Positions 25,925-33,356 of a stretch of DNA of 33,356 bases are shown one piece after another. The stretch is from Acidobacteriota bacterium (GTDB lineage Bacteria; Acidobacteriota; Terriglobia; Terriglobales; Acidobacteriaceae): contig JABCYV010000023.1 in the NCBI GenBank assembly GCA_013290025.1, positions 1 through 33,356 of the forward strand, read 5' to 3'. A model generated the notes under the pieces. The model was given only the letters and a program-made list of their open reading frames with translations, was not told the origin of the DNA and searched no databases. Position 1 is the first letter of the stretch. Every line of letters starts with the position of its first letter. A program made the position numbers and the translations under genes.

Positions 25925-27259
25925 CTACTTGACTGATCCGCCCTGCGCCGGCTGCAGATGCTCCGCTTTCCAGCGCATGGCGGCCGTGATTCGCGTGCGT
26001 CCGCTGGGGTGGTCGAAGAAGGTGAACTCCTCCACCGGCCCCGGATCCAGCTTGCGGTATTCGCCCAGTTTCAGATCGATCTCCGCCTCGCCGTCCGGTT
26101 GCTGCGCTGCATTCAGGCCGTACATGTCCGCTTCGTACTCCATAGTGCGCGTGATCGTGTTGGTCACCGGCGTCATCACGAAGAAGTAGAACGAGAAGAT
26201 CAGCACCCCTAGAGGCACGACCGCCACATCAGTGATCCCACGCACTCCCCAATTCTGCCCCCACCGAGCCAGACTAAAGTTCATCGCCCAGTTCAAGAAC
26301 GCGAAACCGATCACTAACACCACGGCAAGGAACACCAGCCCTTTGTACTGATGGCTCAGGACATAGTGACCCATCTCGTGTCCCATGGTGGTCTCGATTT
26401 CCGGCAGCGTACATCGCTTCAGCAAGTTGTCGTTGAGCGAGATGCGAGTCGTTCCCGCAAAGCCGCTCACGTTGGCGCTTACCCGGTCAGACTGCCGCGA
26501 AGCATCAAATTCGTAGACGTCGGTGGCCGGAATGCCGTTGGCCCGCGCCATGCTGAGAATAGGATCCCTGATACGTGGATCTTCGAGCTTGGTGTACTTG
26601 TTGAACAACGGGAAAATGAAAACTGGTGAGATCAGGAAAACAAAGGCCAGAAAAATCACCGAAATCACTGATCCCCAAACCCACCAGTTTTTTCCTGTGC
26701 GGCGTATCACGCCAAACAGGAGCATGAGGAAGAGCGCACCCAGCAAGGTATTGACCGCTAACATAATCAGCTGGTCCTGGAGCCAGGGCCCAAAGGTCTG
26801 ATTCAACAGCCCATATTTATGCTCGCGGAAGTAGCTTTCGTATATTGTCCAAGGAAAGGTAATTAGGGTGAGAGCGAGAATGAACTGCACGCCATAGATA
26901 ACGGTTTGCAGAGGGCGAAAGCGAGTGATGCGCTCGGCAAGGCCGCGCATCCGCGCCGACCAGCGAAAATGCAGCATCAACCACATCACCAGCGCTGTAA
27001 CCACGAAATCCCACAGGATGAGCCAGTACCCGCCCTCAAAGTAGGCGTCGGAACGGGCGCGTTTATCCGCTGGGACGGTGGCCAGATAAGCGTCCACCGC
27101 GGCCTTGACGTCGAGCGGCTGGGTTGCGGCAGCAGCCGGAACGGTAAACGCTGGCGGGCTCGCGATTGAACCTGGGCTTGCCTCTTGCGTCAACACAGGC
27201 ACGGCGATGAGCGCGCAGCAGAAAATCATCCCAGAAATCTTCTTAACCATTCGAATCAT
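25925..27259 (-). CDS. M48 family zinc metalloprotease, Ste24/CAAX-protease-like
   Basis: The 444-residue membrane protease has an N-terminal hydrophobic signal or helix (about 8-25), an Ala/Pro linker, then helices at about 77-97, 117-140, 163-185, 193-216, 306-325 and 343-365. The zinc motif HEMGH is at 294-298 in TTMGHEMGHYVLSH, and the third ligand is Glu374 in TMEYEADMYGL. The layout, with two helices between HExxH and the third ligand, is that of Ste24-type proteases, which in bacteria are thought to act in membrane protein quality control, since CAAX prenylation is absent. The gene is alone on its transcript, with 181 bases between its start and the acetate kinase end. Confidence 0.93.
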   Translation of the reverse strand: MIRMVKKISGMIFCCALIAVPVLTQEASPGSIASPPAFTVPAAAATQPLDVKAAVDAYLATVPADKRARSDAYFEGGYWLILWDFVVTALVMWLMLHFRWSARMRGLAERITRFRPLQTVIYGVQFILALTLITFPWTIYESYFREHKYGLLNQTFGPWLQDQLIMLAVNTLLGALFLMLLFGVIRRTGKNWWVWGSVISVIFLAFVFLISPVFIFPLFNKYTKLEDPRIRDPILSMARANGIPATDVYEFDASRQSDRVSANVSGFAGTTRISLNDNLLKRCTLPEIETTMGHEMGHYVLSHQYKGLVFLAVVLVIGFAFLNWAMNFSLARWGQNWGVRGITDVAVVPLGVLIFSFYFFVMTPVTNTITRTMEYEADMYGLNAAQQPDGEAEIDLKLGEYRKLDPGPVEEFTFFDHPSGRTRITAAMRWKAEHLQPAQGGSVK

Positions 27260-27440
27260 CGGGCTCTATCCTCGGGCGCATCAATGTAGCAAACTCGTCC
27301 GTTTGAGCAGACGCCCGAGGATGCGATTCGTTAGCGCCTCGCAGAAAGCACGAGCCAGAGAATGGCTCATCGAACCATTAGGGAGCAATACCGCAGAGAC
27401 GAAACCTGTGAGATTGTTGTCAGTCTGACGTCAGCGCCGG

Positions 27441-28679
27441 CTACGTATGCTGTTCCTGCCGCTGGGTTTGGTTCTTATCTACGAGTTCCCAGCAATCCCG
27501 GGCAATCTCCCAGTCTTCTTCAGCTCGAATGGTGATCACGCGCACCACCGAATCAGGAGCGGAGATCTCCTCGTCCGCAGGCGACTCTGCATTCTTCTTT
27601 GGATCAAGTTTGAGGCCGACATACTGGAGATTCTCGCAAGCGGCAGCCCGCACGTCTGGCGAATTCTCTCCCACTCCTGCGGTAAAAACCAAGGCGTCAA
27701 TTCCACCCAGTACCGCGATCATGGCGCCGATACTTGAGCGCAAACGGTGGACGTAGATGTCGAAGGCAAGCTTTGCCCTTTCGTGTCCTTTTCTGACGGC
27801 GGACAGGATTTCACGCATGTCTCCTGACACATCCGAGATTCCCAACAGGCCAGAGTGTTCATTGAGAAGTTCATCGAGCTGTTCTCCCGTATGCTTACTT
27901 TGGCGCAGCAGGTAGGTGAGGATCCCCGGATCAACCGAGCCGGAACGAGTGCCCATCATCAAACCTTCCAGCGGCGTGAATCCCATCGTGGTATCCACAC
28001 TCTTCCCGTTGTGAATGGCCGCCAGAGAACAACCGTTTCCCAGATGACAAGTCACCAGCTTGAACGAATTCAAATCTCTCCCCAACAAGTGCGCCGCACG
28101 CCGGGCACAATATTTGTGATTGATGCCATGAAAACCGTACCGTCGGATCCCCGATGCGAACCATTCGTACGGTCCGGGGTACACCGCCGCATACAACGGC
28201 ATCGTCTTGTGAAAACCAGTGTCGAAAACCGCGACTTGAGGCACCGCCCCCAGCAGTTTCTCGATGGTTTCCATGCCCTCCAGCTCGGCGCGATTATGCA
28301 GAGGAGCAAAGGCGGAAACACTCGCGATCGCCGATTTTACTTCCGCCGTGATGACAACCGGGTCCTCAAATTCCGGACCACCGTGCACCACCCGGTGTCC
28401 GACGACGTCAATCTCCGAGGGCGATCGTACGGCGCTCGCTTCACCCTTCCACAAAGTACCCAGCAAATGCTCGATCGCTTGGGCACGAGAGGAAACCTGA
28501 ATCCGGTTTCTTCTGGTGAATCCGCGCCCGCTCTTGATCTCCGCTTCTGCGGATTCGCCCTCCCATTCGATCTTGGCCTGCCAGAGACAGGCGGGCGGAT
28601 CATTCGGCAGAACGTCTCCAATGTCGTACAGGCTGCTCTTTTGGCTACTGGAACCCGAATTCAGCACCAGAACTTTCAT
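27441..28679 (-). CDS. ackA: Acetate kinase
   Basis: AckA transfers phosphate between acetyl phosphate and ADP, giving acetate and ATP. The 412-residue protein has the family landmarks: VLNSGSSSQKSSLYDI at the N-terminus, HRVVHGGPEF with the substrate Arg, AVFDTGFHKTMP with the catalytic Asp, YGFHGINHKYCARRA, CHLGNGCSLAAI (phosphate-binding), GFTPLEGLMMGTRSGSVDPG with the second Arg, FTAGVGENSPDVRA, and the final AEEDWEIARD. There is a short insert near residues 28-60 relative to common forms. It starts four bases after the phosphoketolase stop, so the two are clearly one operon. The product of the upstream enzyme, acetyl phosphate, is its substrate. Confidence 0.97.
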   Translation of the reverse strand: MKVLVLNSGSSSQKSSLYDIGDVLPNDPPACLWQAKIEWEGESAEAEIKSGRGFTRRNRIQVSSRAQAIEHLLGTLWKGEASAVRSPSEIDVVGHRVVHGGPEFEDPVVITAEVKSAIASVSAFAPLHNRAELEGMETIEKLLGAVPQVAVFDTGFHKTMPLYAAVYPGPYEWFASGIRRYGFHGINHKYCARRAAHLLGRDLNSFKLVTCHLGNGCSLAAIHNGKSVDTTMGFTPLEGLMMGTRSGSVDPGILTYLLRQSKHTGEQLDELLNEHSGLLGISDVSGDMREILSAVRKGHERAKLAFDIYVHRLRSSIGAMIAVLGGIDALVFTAGVGENSPDVRAAACENLQYVGLKLDPKKNAESPADEEISAPDSVVRVITIRAEEDWEIARDCWELVDKNQTQRQEQHT

Positions 28680-28682
28680 GCG

Positions 28683-31088
28683 TCAATAAGGCCAAGTCCA
28701 ATCGCGCACTTCTGGCATGTCATCCCCATGTTCCTGGATGTATTGCTTGTGCTGCACGAGTTTGTTGCGTAGGAACTGCTTGAAATGCGCCCCTATGCGC
28801 TGAAGCCGAGGCACACGATCCACGACGTCGCCCGCGAGATGATAACGATCAAGATCATTCAGCACCGTCATGTCGAAAGGCGTAGTCGTCGTGCCTTCTT
28901 CTTTATATCCGCGGACGTGGAAGTTGTCGTGATTCTGCCGTCTATAGGTGAGGCGATGAATCAGCCAAGGATAGCCGTGGTAGGCGAAGATTACAGGTTT
29001 GTCGGTGGTGAACATTGAATCAAAATCGTAGTCCGAGATTCCGTGGGGATGTTCCGAGCGAGGTTGCAGTGTCATCAGATCGACTACGTTCACGACCCGT
29101 ATTTTTATATCCGTGAAATTCTGCCGGAGCAGGTCGACGGCAGCCAGAGTTTCGAGCGTGGGGACATCGCCGGCGCAGGCCATCACCACGTCGGGCTCGC
29201 TGTTCTGATCGGTGCTCGCCCACGACCAGATTCCGATTCCGTTCGTGCAGTGCTCAATTGCGGCAGTCATGTCGAGCCATTGGAGGGCTGGCTGCTTCCC
29301 GGCGACAATCACATTGATGTAGTGGCGGCTGCGCAGGCAGTGGTCGGCAACAGAAAGCAGGGTATTGGCGTCAGGCGGAAGATAAACCCGCACAATATCC
29401 GCTTTCTTGTTCATAACGAAATCGATGAAGCCGGGATCCTGGTGACTGAAGCCGTTGTGGTCCTGACGCCAGACGTGCGATGTCAAAAGATAGTTTAGAG
29501 AAGCAATTGGTCGACGCCACGAGATATCCCGAGTCGCCTCCAGCCACTTCGCGTGCTGGTTGAACATGGAGTCAACAATATGGATAAATGCTTCGTAACA
29601 CGAAAAAAAGCCGTGACGCCCCGTTAGCAAATAGCCCTCGAACCAGCCCTGACACATGTGCTCGCTGAGCATTTCCATGACCCGCCCAGTGGTGGATTCA
29701 TGCTCGTCGGTAGGCAGAAGAGGCTCCATGAAGATTTTGTCTGTGACCTCGTACAAAGCATCCAGGCGATTCGAAGCAGTTTCATCAGGACCGAATACCC
29801 GAAAGTTCTTGGAATTCATATTTAACTTCATGACATCGCGCAAGAAAGTGCCGAGGACCTTCGTGGCTTCTCCAGTCTCAGTGCCCGGCTTGAGTACCTT
29901 CACGGCGTAGTCGCAAAAATCCGGCATGAGCAGATTCTTGAGTAACAAGCCGCCGTTTGCATGGGGATTGGCGCCCATCCGCCGGTCGCCTTTTGGTGCC
30001 AGCTCGGCTAGCTCTCGATGAAACTTGCCGCTTTCGTCGAAAAGTTCCTGGGGCCGATAACTTTTCATCCAATCTTCCAGGATCTTGAGGTGGTCCGGCT
30101 TGGTGTTCAAGTCTGTGACTGGCACTTGGTGAGCGCGCCACGTACCCTCAACCGGCTTGCCATCCACGAATTTCGGGCCCGTCCAGCCCTTCGGGGTGCG
30201 CAGAATGATCATCGGCCATATGGGACGATTCCCGGATTCATTGGAGCGAGCATCCTCCTGAATCCCCCTGATCTCCGCGATTATGGTTTCCAGTGTGGAC
30301 GCCATAAGTTGGTGCATGGGCTCGGGCTCATGTCCTTCGACGAAGTAGGATTTGTATCCGTATCCATTAAAAAGTTGGGTGAGTTCATCGTCGCTCAAGC
30401 GTCCGAGCACAGTGGGGTTCGCGATCTTGTACCCGTTCAAATGCAGAATCGGAAGTACTGCGCCATCCCGTGCGGGGTTGAGAAATTTGTTGGAATGCCA
30501 GCTCGTAGCCAACGCACCGGTCTCTGCTTCGCCATCGCCGACAACGCAGCAGGCCAGCAGGTCCGGATTGTCAAACACGGCTCCGTACGCATGAGCGAGG
30601 GAGTAACCGAGTTCTCCGCCCTCGTTGATTGAACCGGGAGTTTCCGGAGCAGCATGGCTAGGAATTCCGCCGGGAAAGGAGAACTGTTTGAACAGCTTCC
30701 TCATACCCTCTTCATTCTGCCGGATATCGGGGTATAGCTCCGTGTAGGTCCCTTCCAGATAGGTATTGGCCACAATTCCAGGCCCTCCGTGACCAGGCCC
30801 CGTGATGTTAATCACGTTGAGATCGTATTTTTTAATGAGCCGATTGAAATGAACGTAAACGAAGTTCAGTCCCGGAGTTGTGCCCCAATGTCCAAGCAAT
30901 CGGGGCTTCACGTGAGTAATTTTCAACGGCTCGCGCAAAAGCGGATTGGCATATAGGTAAATCTGGCCTACCGAAAGATAGTTTGCAGCGCGCCAATAGG
31001 CGTGGATCGTTCGCAGTTCCTCTGGGGTGAGAGTCTGGTTGGAAGATTTAGGGGTTCCGAAGGCGGGGGAGGCAAGGTGAGTCGTCAC
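28683..31088 (-). CDS. xfp: Xylulose-5-phosphate/fructose-6-phosphate phosphoketolase
   Basis: This thiamine-diphosphate enzyme splits xylulose-5-phosphate, often also fructose-6-phosphate, with phosphate to acetyl phosphate plus a shorter sugar phosphate. The roughly 800-residue length and motifs fit: [46 protein letters not shown], the cofactor motif [17 protein letters not shown] with the later [12 protein letters not shown], and [10 protein letters not shown] and [16 protein letters not shown] in the second domain. The frame opens at ATG 31112, but GTG 31088 is preceded at the ideal distance by AGGAGAG, so I choose GTG (801 residues, beginning [11 protein letters not shown]). It forms an operon with ackA. 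Confidence 0.97.
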   Translation of the reverse strand: MTTHLASPAFGTPKSSNQTLTPEELRTIHAYWRAANYLSVGQIYLYANPLLREPLKITHVKPRLLGHWGTTPGLNFVYVHFNRLIKKYDLNVINITGPGHGGPGIVANTYLEGTYTELYPDIRQNEEGMRKLFKQFSFPGGIPSHAAPETPGSINEGGELGYSLAHAYGAVFDNPDLLACCVVGDGEAETGALATSWHSNKFLNPARDGAVLPILHLNGYKIANPTVLGRLSDDELTQLFNGYGYKSYFVEGHEPEPMHQLMASTLETIIAEIRGIQEDARSNESGNRPIWPMIILRTPKGWTGPKFVDGKPVEGTWRAHQVPVTDLNTKPDHLKILEDWMKSYRPQELFDESGKFHRELAELAPKGDRRMGANPHANGGLLLKNLLMPDFCDYAVKVLKPGTETGEATKVLGTFLRDVMKLNMNSKNFRVFGPDETASNRLDALYEVTDKIFMEPLLPTDEHESTTGRVMEMLSEHMCQGWFEGYLLTGRHGFFSCYEAFIHIVDSMFNQHAKWLEATRDISWRRPIASLNYLLTSHVWRQDHNGFSHQDPGFIDFVMNKKADIVRVYLPPDANTLLSVADHCLRSRHYINVIVAGKQPALQWLDMTAAIEHCTNGIGIWSWASTDQNSEPDVVMACAGDVPTLETLAAVDLLRQNFTDIKIRVVNVVDLMTLQPRSEHPHGISDYDFDSMFTTDKPVIFAYHGYPWLIHRLTYRRQNHDNFHVRGYKEEGTTTTPFDMTVLNDLDRYHLAGDVVDRVPRLQRIGAHFKQFLRNKLVQHKQYIQEHGDDMPEVRDWTWPY

Positions 31089-31391
31089 AAAATGCTCTCC
31101 TAGTTGAATCATCTAAGATGCTACACCTCTCGCAGCGGCATGAGCCTGCTCCCGCCAGATGAAAATACTGTTACAGTGCCTGTGCATTACTTGCGAATCA
31201 ATTATCGCCAACGATGACGAGATATCGACAAATTGTGATACTCGAAGCCCGCTACATGCCGCGATCCGTTTGACGCCACGCTCGGCATTCACTTACGATG
31301 TATTGCGACCGAATGGACTCCAGCCGCATTGGTTTGAGTCAAGCGGTTAGAAGGCTTGCAGAATCCGCAGTGCAGAAACCCCAGTGTTTTC

Positions 31392-31430
31392 GCGCCCTTA
31401 GCTCAGTTGGATAGAGCGTCTGGCTACGAA
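31392..31430 (+). tRNA. tRNA-Arg(ACG), 5' half only, cut at the anticodon loop
   Basis: The acceptor strand GCGCCCT, TA, the D arm GCTC-AGTTGGATA-GAGC, the anticodon strand TCTGG (31419-31423) and the loop CTACGAA (31424-31430, anticodon ACG at 31426-31428) match a bacterial tRNA-Arg base for base in layout. Directly after the loop the sequence turns to TAAGACCATCC, which cannot pair with TCTGG, and no CCAGA, T arm or GGGCGC end follows. The gene is therefore split at position 37/38. An integrase gene lies 178 bases downstream, so this is an attachment junction rather than a random truncation. It is unlikely to make a working tRNA as it stands. Confidence 0.85.
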
Positions 31431-31485
31431 TAAGACCATCCCAAGCCCGCGATTATCAACGACTTACACGACTTTGGTAACTTGC

Positions 31486-31570
31486 TAAGACGGTTGTCAC
31501 TCTTGCACTCTGGTTGCAGGGAAAGGGAGTTGCGCTCATTCGTTTACATATAAATCCGTAAGACGGTTGT
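31486..31570 (+). repeat. Direct repeats next to the integrase, candidate arm-binding sites
   Basis: TAAGACGGTTGT occurs at 31486-31497 and again at 31559-31570, a perfect 12-base direct repeat 73 bases apart. A shorter pair, ACGACTT, lies at 31459-31465 and 31468-31474. Repeats beside an attachment site are often arm sites for the integrase N-terminal domain or sites for its helper protein. Confidence 0.5.
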
Positions 31571-31607
31571 GGGCGCAAAATCCACTTCGAAATGAGGAAA
31601 CCAGACG

Positions 31608-32684
31608 GTGACAAATTCAGACAGAAACACGCATGGGGAAATTCGCAAGGCTCCTGCATCACGAGCCAACAACGCGAAAGGGGCCTGGGGAATAGACAAG
31701 GGTGAGTTGCGGTGGGACGACGCTGAGACGCAATTCCTTCGCAGCCGCAAACTGGGCATCTACGGTGCGACACGGGCGGTCAAACCTCGCACGATTGTCG
31801 AGTATCGTTGGGATTTAAAACAGTTCTTTGACTTCGTGCGGAGTCGCGAGATCACGCACTATGGGCAATTGACGGAATCGCTCATCCTCGATTACGTCGA
31901 GCATTTGCAATCGAACGGCTGGAGCAAAGCTACACAACGGAAATATCTCATCAGCCTGAAAGCGTTTCTCAAGTGGGTCGAACGAGACCCTGCCTGCCGT
32001 GGGTTGACTTCATTCGTCAGAGTGCTCCCGCGTATCGGCAAAGAAATTCGCAGAACGTTTATCCCTTCGGTTGAGCAAATGGAAATGTTTCGCCAAGGGT
32101 TCGACCGATTGGTCATCTGGGGATTGCGCGATTACACTGCCGTCTGTGTCATGCTCGATACTGGGGCAAGAATTGGAGAAGTCTGCAATCTCGAACCCGA
32201 CGATTTCAAATGGGACGTCGGGCTCGTCAACTTGGATGGGAAGACGGGCGAAAGGTTGGTGCCGTTTGATTTGGAAACCACCGGTCAGTTGATACGAGAA
32301 TGGATGCGGGCGAGACTTCAGTTTGCCCACGAGGACTGCAAGAAGGTCTTCATCAGCAGATTTGGAGGAGAGTGTTCACCTGACACCTTTAGGCAATCTT
32401 TTGAAGACAACCTAAAGCGAACAGGGTTGGACAAAATACTTGGCGAGAACACGATTTCGGCTCACACCGTGCGGCATTTCTTCTGCACGATGTACCTTGT
32501 CAACGGCGGCACGCTTCACGGTCTGCAACGGATAACTGGTCACCGAAACTTGGAGACGCTCATGATTTATGTCCATCTGGCGAACCAAATCAGCATGATT
32601 ACGAAGGAGCATGCCGAAGCCTCCCCACTCAAACACATGATGAACCGAGCCGCTAAGAAACGAAGAGTGCTCAAATTGTCCTGA
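31608..32684 (+). CDS. Tyrosine recombinase/integrase
   Basis: The 358-residue protein joins and cuts DNA at attachment sites through a covalent tyrosine link. The N-terminal core-binding SAM-like domain is at about 58-130 (KPRTIVEYRWDLKQFFDFV, KATQRKYLISLKAFLKWV). All catalytic residues of the C-terminal domain are present: Arg188 in LDTGARIGEVCNL, Lys212 in DGKTGERLVPF, His286 and Arg289 in SAHTVRHFFCTMY, His312 in ITGHRNLETL and Tyr321 in MIYVHLA. The GTG at 31608 follows GAGGAAA at a good spacing. It reads away from the tRNA junction. A TATAAA at 31549-31554 could be its -10 box. The protein looks intact, so the element may still be mobile if the ends are. Confidence 0.93.
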   Translation: MTNSDRNTHGEIRKAPASRANNAKGAWGIDKGELRWDDAETQFLRSRKLGIYGATRAVKPRTIVEYRWDLKQFFDFVRSREITHYGQLTESLILDYVEHLQSNGWSKATQRKYLISLKAFLKWVERDPACRGLTSFVRVLPRIGKEIRRTFIPSVEQMEMFRQGFDRLVIWGLRDYTAVCVMLDTGARIGEVCNLEPDDFKWDVGLVNLDGKTGERLVPFDLETTGQLIREWMRARLQFAHEDCKKVFISRFGGECSPDTFRQSFEDNLKRTGLDKILGENTISAHTVRHFFCTMYLVNGGTLHGLQRITGHRNLETLMIYVHLANQISMITKEHAEASPLKHMMNRAAKKRRVLKLS

Positions 32685-32744
32685 AAGAGAAATAGCGGCA
32701 CCGCCCGTGAAATGGACAGTGCCGTGTGAAAGTCTGGCGGACGC

Positions 32745-32990
32745 TCACTCCCGTCTCATCCACCTTCCGAGCCCCCCGTAAACGCCGAGGGTAGCCTCCG
32801 TCAAGATGGTACAGCCCGTACGCTTACGGTTATGAATGCAATCTCCGATAACCAGCGTCCAGTCCAGGAAGTTGGGCTGCTTGTCAATTCTGACGACGAG
32901 ATAGAACCGGGTAAAATCCGGGTTTCGTTCGCGGGAGATGCGATACGGCTTACTATCTCGCCAAAGTTTCAGTTCAGTGCGATACGCACA
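32745..32990 (-). pseudogene. Decayed hypothetical gene (IGD-IHN-type family)
   Basis: On the minus strand an 81-residue frame runs from just after a TAA (32991-32993) to a TGA at 32745-32747, with no start codon near its beginning. Its sequence is protein-like: YRTELKLWRDSKPYRISRER, then FTRFYLVVRIDKQPNFLDWT and LVIGDCIHN. This recalls, from memory, a common hypothetical family whose hallmark is a stretch like IGD-x-IHNLRSALDHL. Here the match ends right after IHN and continues as unrelated residues, and upstream the same frame has TGA and TAA stops. Both facts suggest a gene broken by frameshift or deletion. Without a search this stays tentative. Confidence 0.4.
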
Positions 32991-33083
32991 TTAGGTGCCC
33001 CGTCACGGCCCGCAATCAGTGCGCGTGCAGACCAGCTGCGACTCCAGGCCCATCCCGCTGGTCGTTTGATTCCCCCACTGTCT

Positions 33084-33356
33084 TCAGGCTTGCTTGCGTG
33101 CGGCGGAGTTAGCCAGCCCGTTGGCCTCGGCGTTGTGCTCCCGACTGATATGGGATATGGAGAAAGCAAGCGTCCGTGCCAACTTCTGGCAGGTCCAATT
33201 AAGGGAATAGAGGCGCGGACTACGGCAGATGTATACGCCCGTCATCTGTCTGACCATGATTTGGGAATCAGAGTAGACATGAAGGATCGTGGCGTTGAGC
33301 GTCAAAGCGCACTGAAGGGCCTCCAACAGCGCCACGTATTCCGCTACATTGTTGTC
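33084..33356 (-). CDS. RNase HI-like protein (5' end outside window)
   Basis: The frame enters from the right edge reading DNNVAEYVALLEALQCAL, then LHVYSDSQIMVRQMTGVY, then ISHISREHNAEANGLANSA. These are the signatures of the small prokaryotic RNase HI family: the Glu of NNxAEY and the Asp of SDS are two of the catalytic carboxylates, and REHN precedes the last one. In most members the next motif is ADxLAN with the fourth carboxylate; here it is ANGLAN, so that Asp is replaced by Asn (codon AAC). The N-terminal strand with the first catalytic Asp is outside the window. It may belong to the integrated element. Function as RNA-DNA hybrid nuclease is likely but the missing acid leaves doubt. Confidence 0.8.
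   Translation of the reverse strand, partial: DNNVAEYVALLEALQCALTLNATILHVYSDSQIMVRQMTGVYICRSPRLYSLNWTCQKLARTLAFSISHISREHNAEANGLANSAARKQA

Larger units (their letters stand above)
31431..33356. mobile_element. Left end of an integrated genetic element (right end outside window)
   Basis: The element begins at the tRNA-Arg anticodon-loop junction and carries a tyrosine recombinase, a decayed hypothetical gene and part of an RNase HI-like gene. The second junction with the missing tRNA 3' half is not in the window, so its size and type (phage, plasmid-like or genomic island) are unknown. No capsid, replication or conjugation genes are visible. Confidence 0.7.

Noticed and set aside
31392-31607. 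Group I or other intron in tRNA-Arg
   Set aside because: No 3' half of the tRNA follows within the window, the break does not follow a U as a group I 5' site should, and an integrase gene explains the split better.
32700-33000. CRISPR-like or tandem repeat array in the element
   Set aside because: No regularly spaced repeats were found here or anywhere else in the window.

Overview
The window reads as a chromosomal segment of an acidobacterium, probably of the Terriglobia group. This is an inference. It rests on the very large Oar-like TonB-dependent receptor with an N-terminal carboxypeptidase-regulatory domain, a palindromic REP-like intergenic repeat of a kind I associate with these genomes, moderately high GC, and close spacing with frequent 4-base stop/start overlaps. 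No rRNA is present and I could run no search, so the assignment is tentative.

Left part (1-7747, all + strand): the 3' 97% or so of mutS, a small four-helix membrane protein, then nagZ and anmK joined by 4-base overlaps, a family 5 extracellular solute-binding lipoprotein overlapping anmK, and a YmdB-type metallophosphoesterase. NagZ, AnmK and a peptide-type binding protein together suggest recovery of peptidoglycan fragments.

Middle part (7748-18079): a palindromic repeat, a Rossmann/DUF2520 protein facing a Nudix hydrolase, a cold-shock protein with its own promoter and a hairpin over its ribosome binding site, DNA polymerase X, a membrane-anchored hypothetical protein, a convergent pair of a DUF421 protein and a coiled-coil membrane protein, a FitAB/VapBC-type toxin-antitoxin pair with a good extended -10 promoter and nested inverted repeats, a secreted hypothetical protein, a MOSC protein, a DUF4126 membrane protein and a mercuric-reductase-like flavoprotein without the mercury-specific C-terminal cysteines.

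Right part (18080-31112): the 1359-residue TonB-dependent receptor, a Cu(I)-type P1B ATPase carrying a YHS domain and two heavy-metal-binding zinc-ribbon-like segments, a divergent small protein that looks like an HMA domain lacking its CxxC, an M48 (Ste24-like) membrane protease, and a phosphoketolase-acetate kinase operon that makes ATP from sugar phosphates through acetyl phosphate.

Right end (31392-33356): a tRNA-Arg(ACG) gene is cut exactly at the 3' edge of the anticodon loop. It is followed at once by a tyrosine recombinase, a decayed hypothetical gene and an RNase HI-like gene that runs off the window. This is the boundary of an integrated element, and the most interesting part of the window. 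I found no clearly new multi-gene defence or biosynthetic system. The best leads are the anticodon-loop attachment site, the ATPase with its cysteine-less HMA partner, and the peptidoglycan-recycling gene string.
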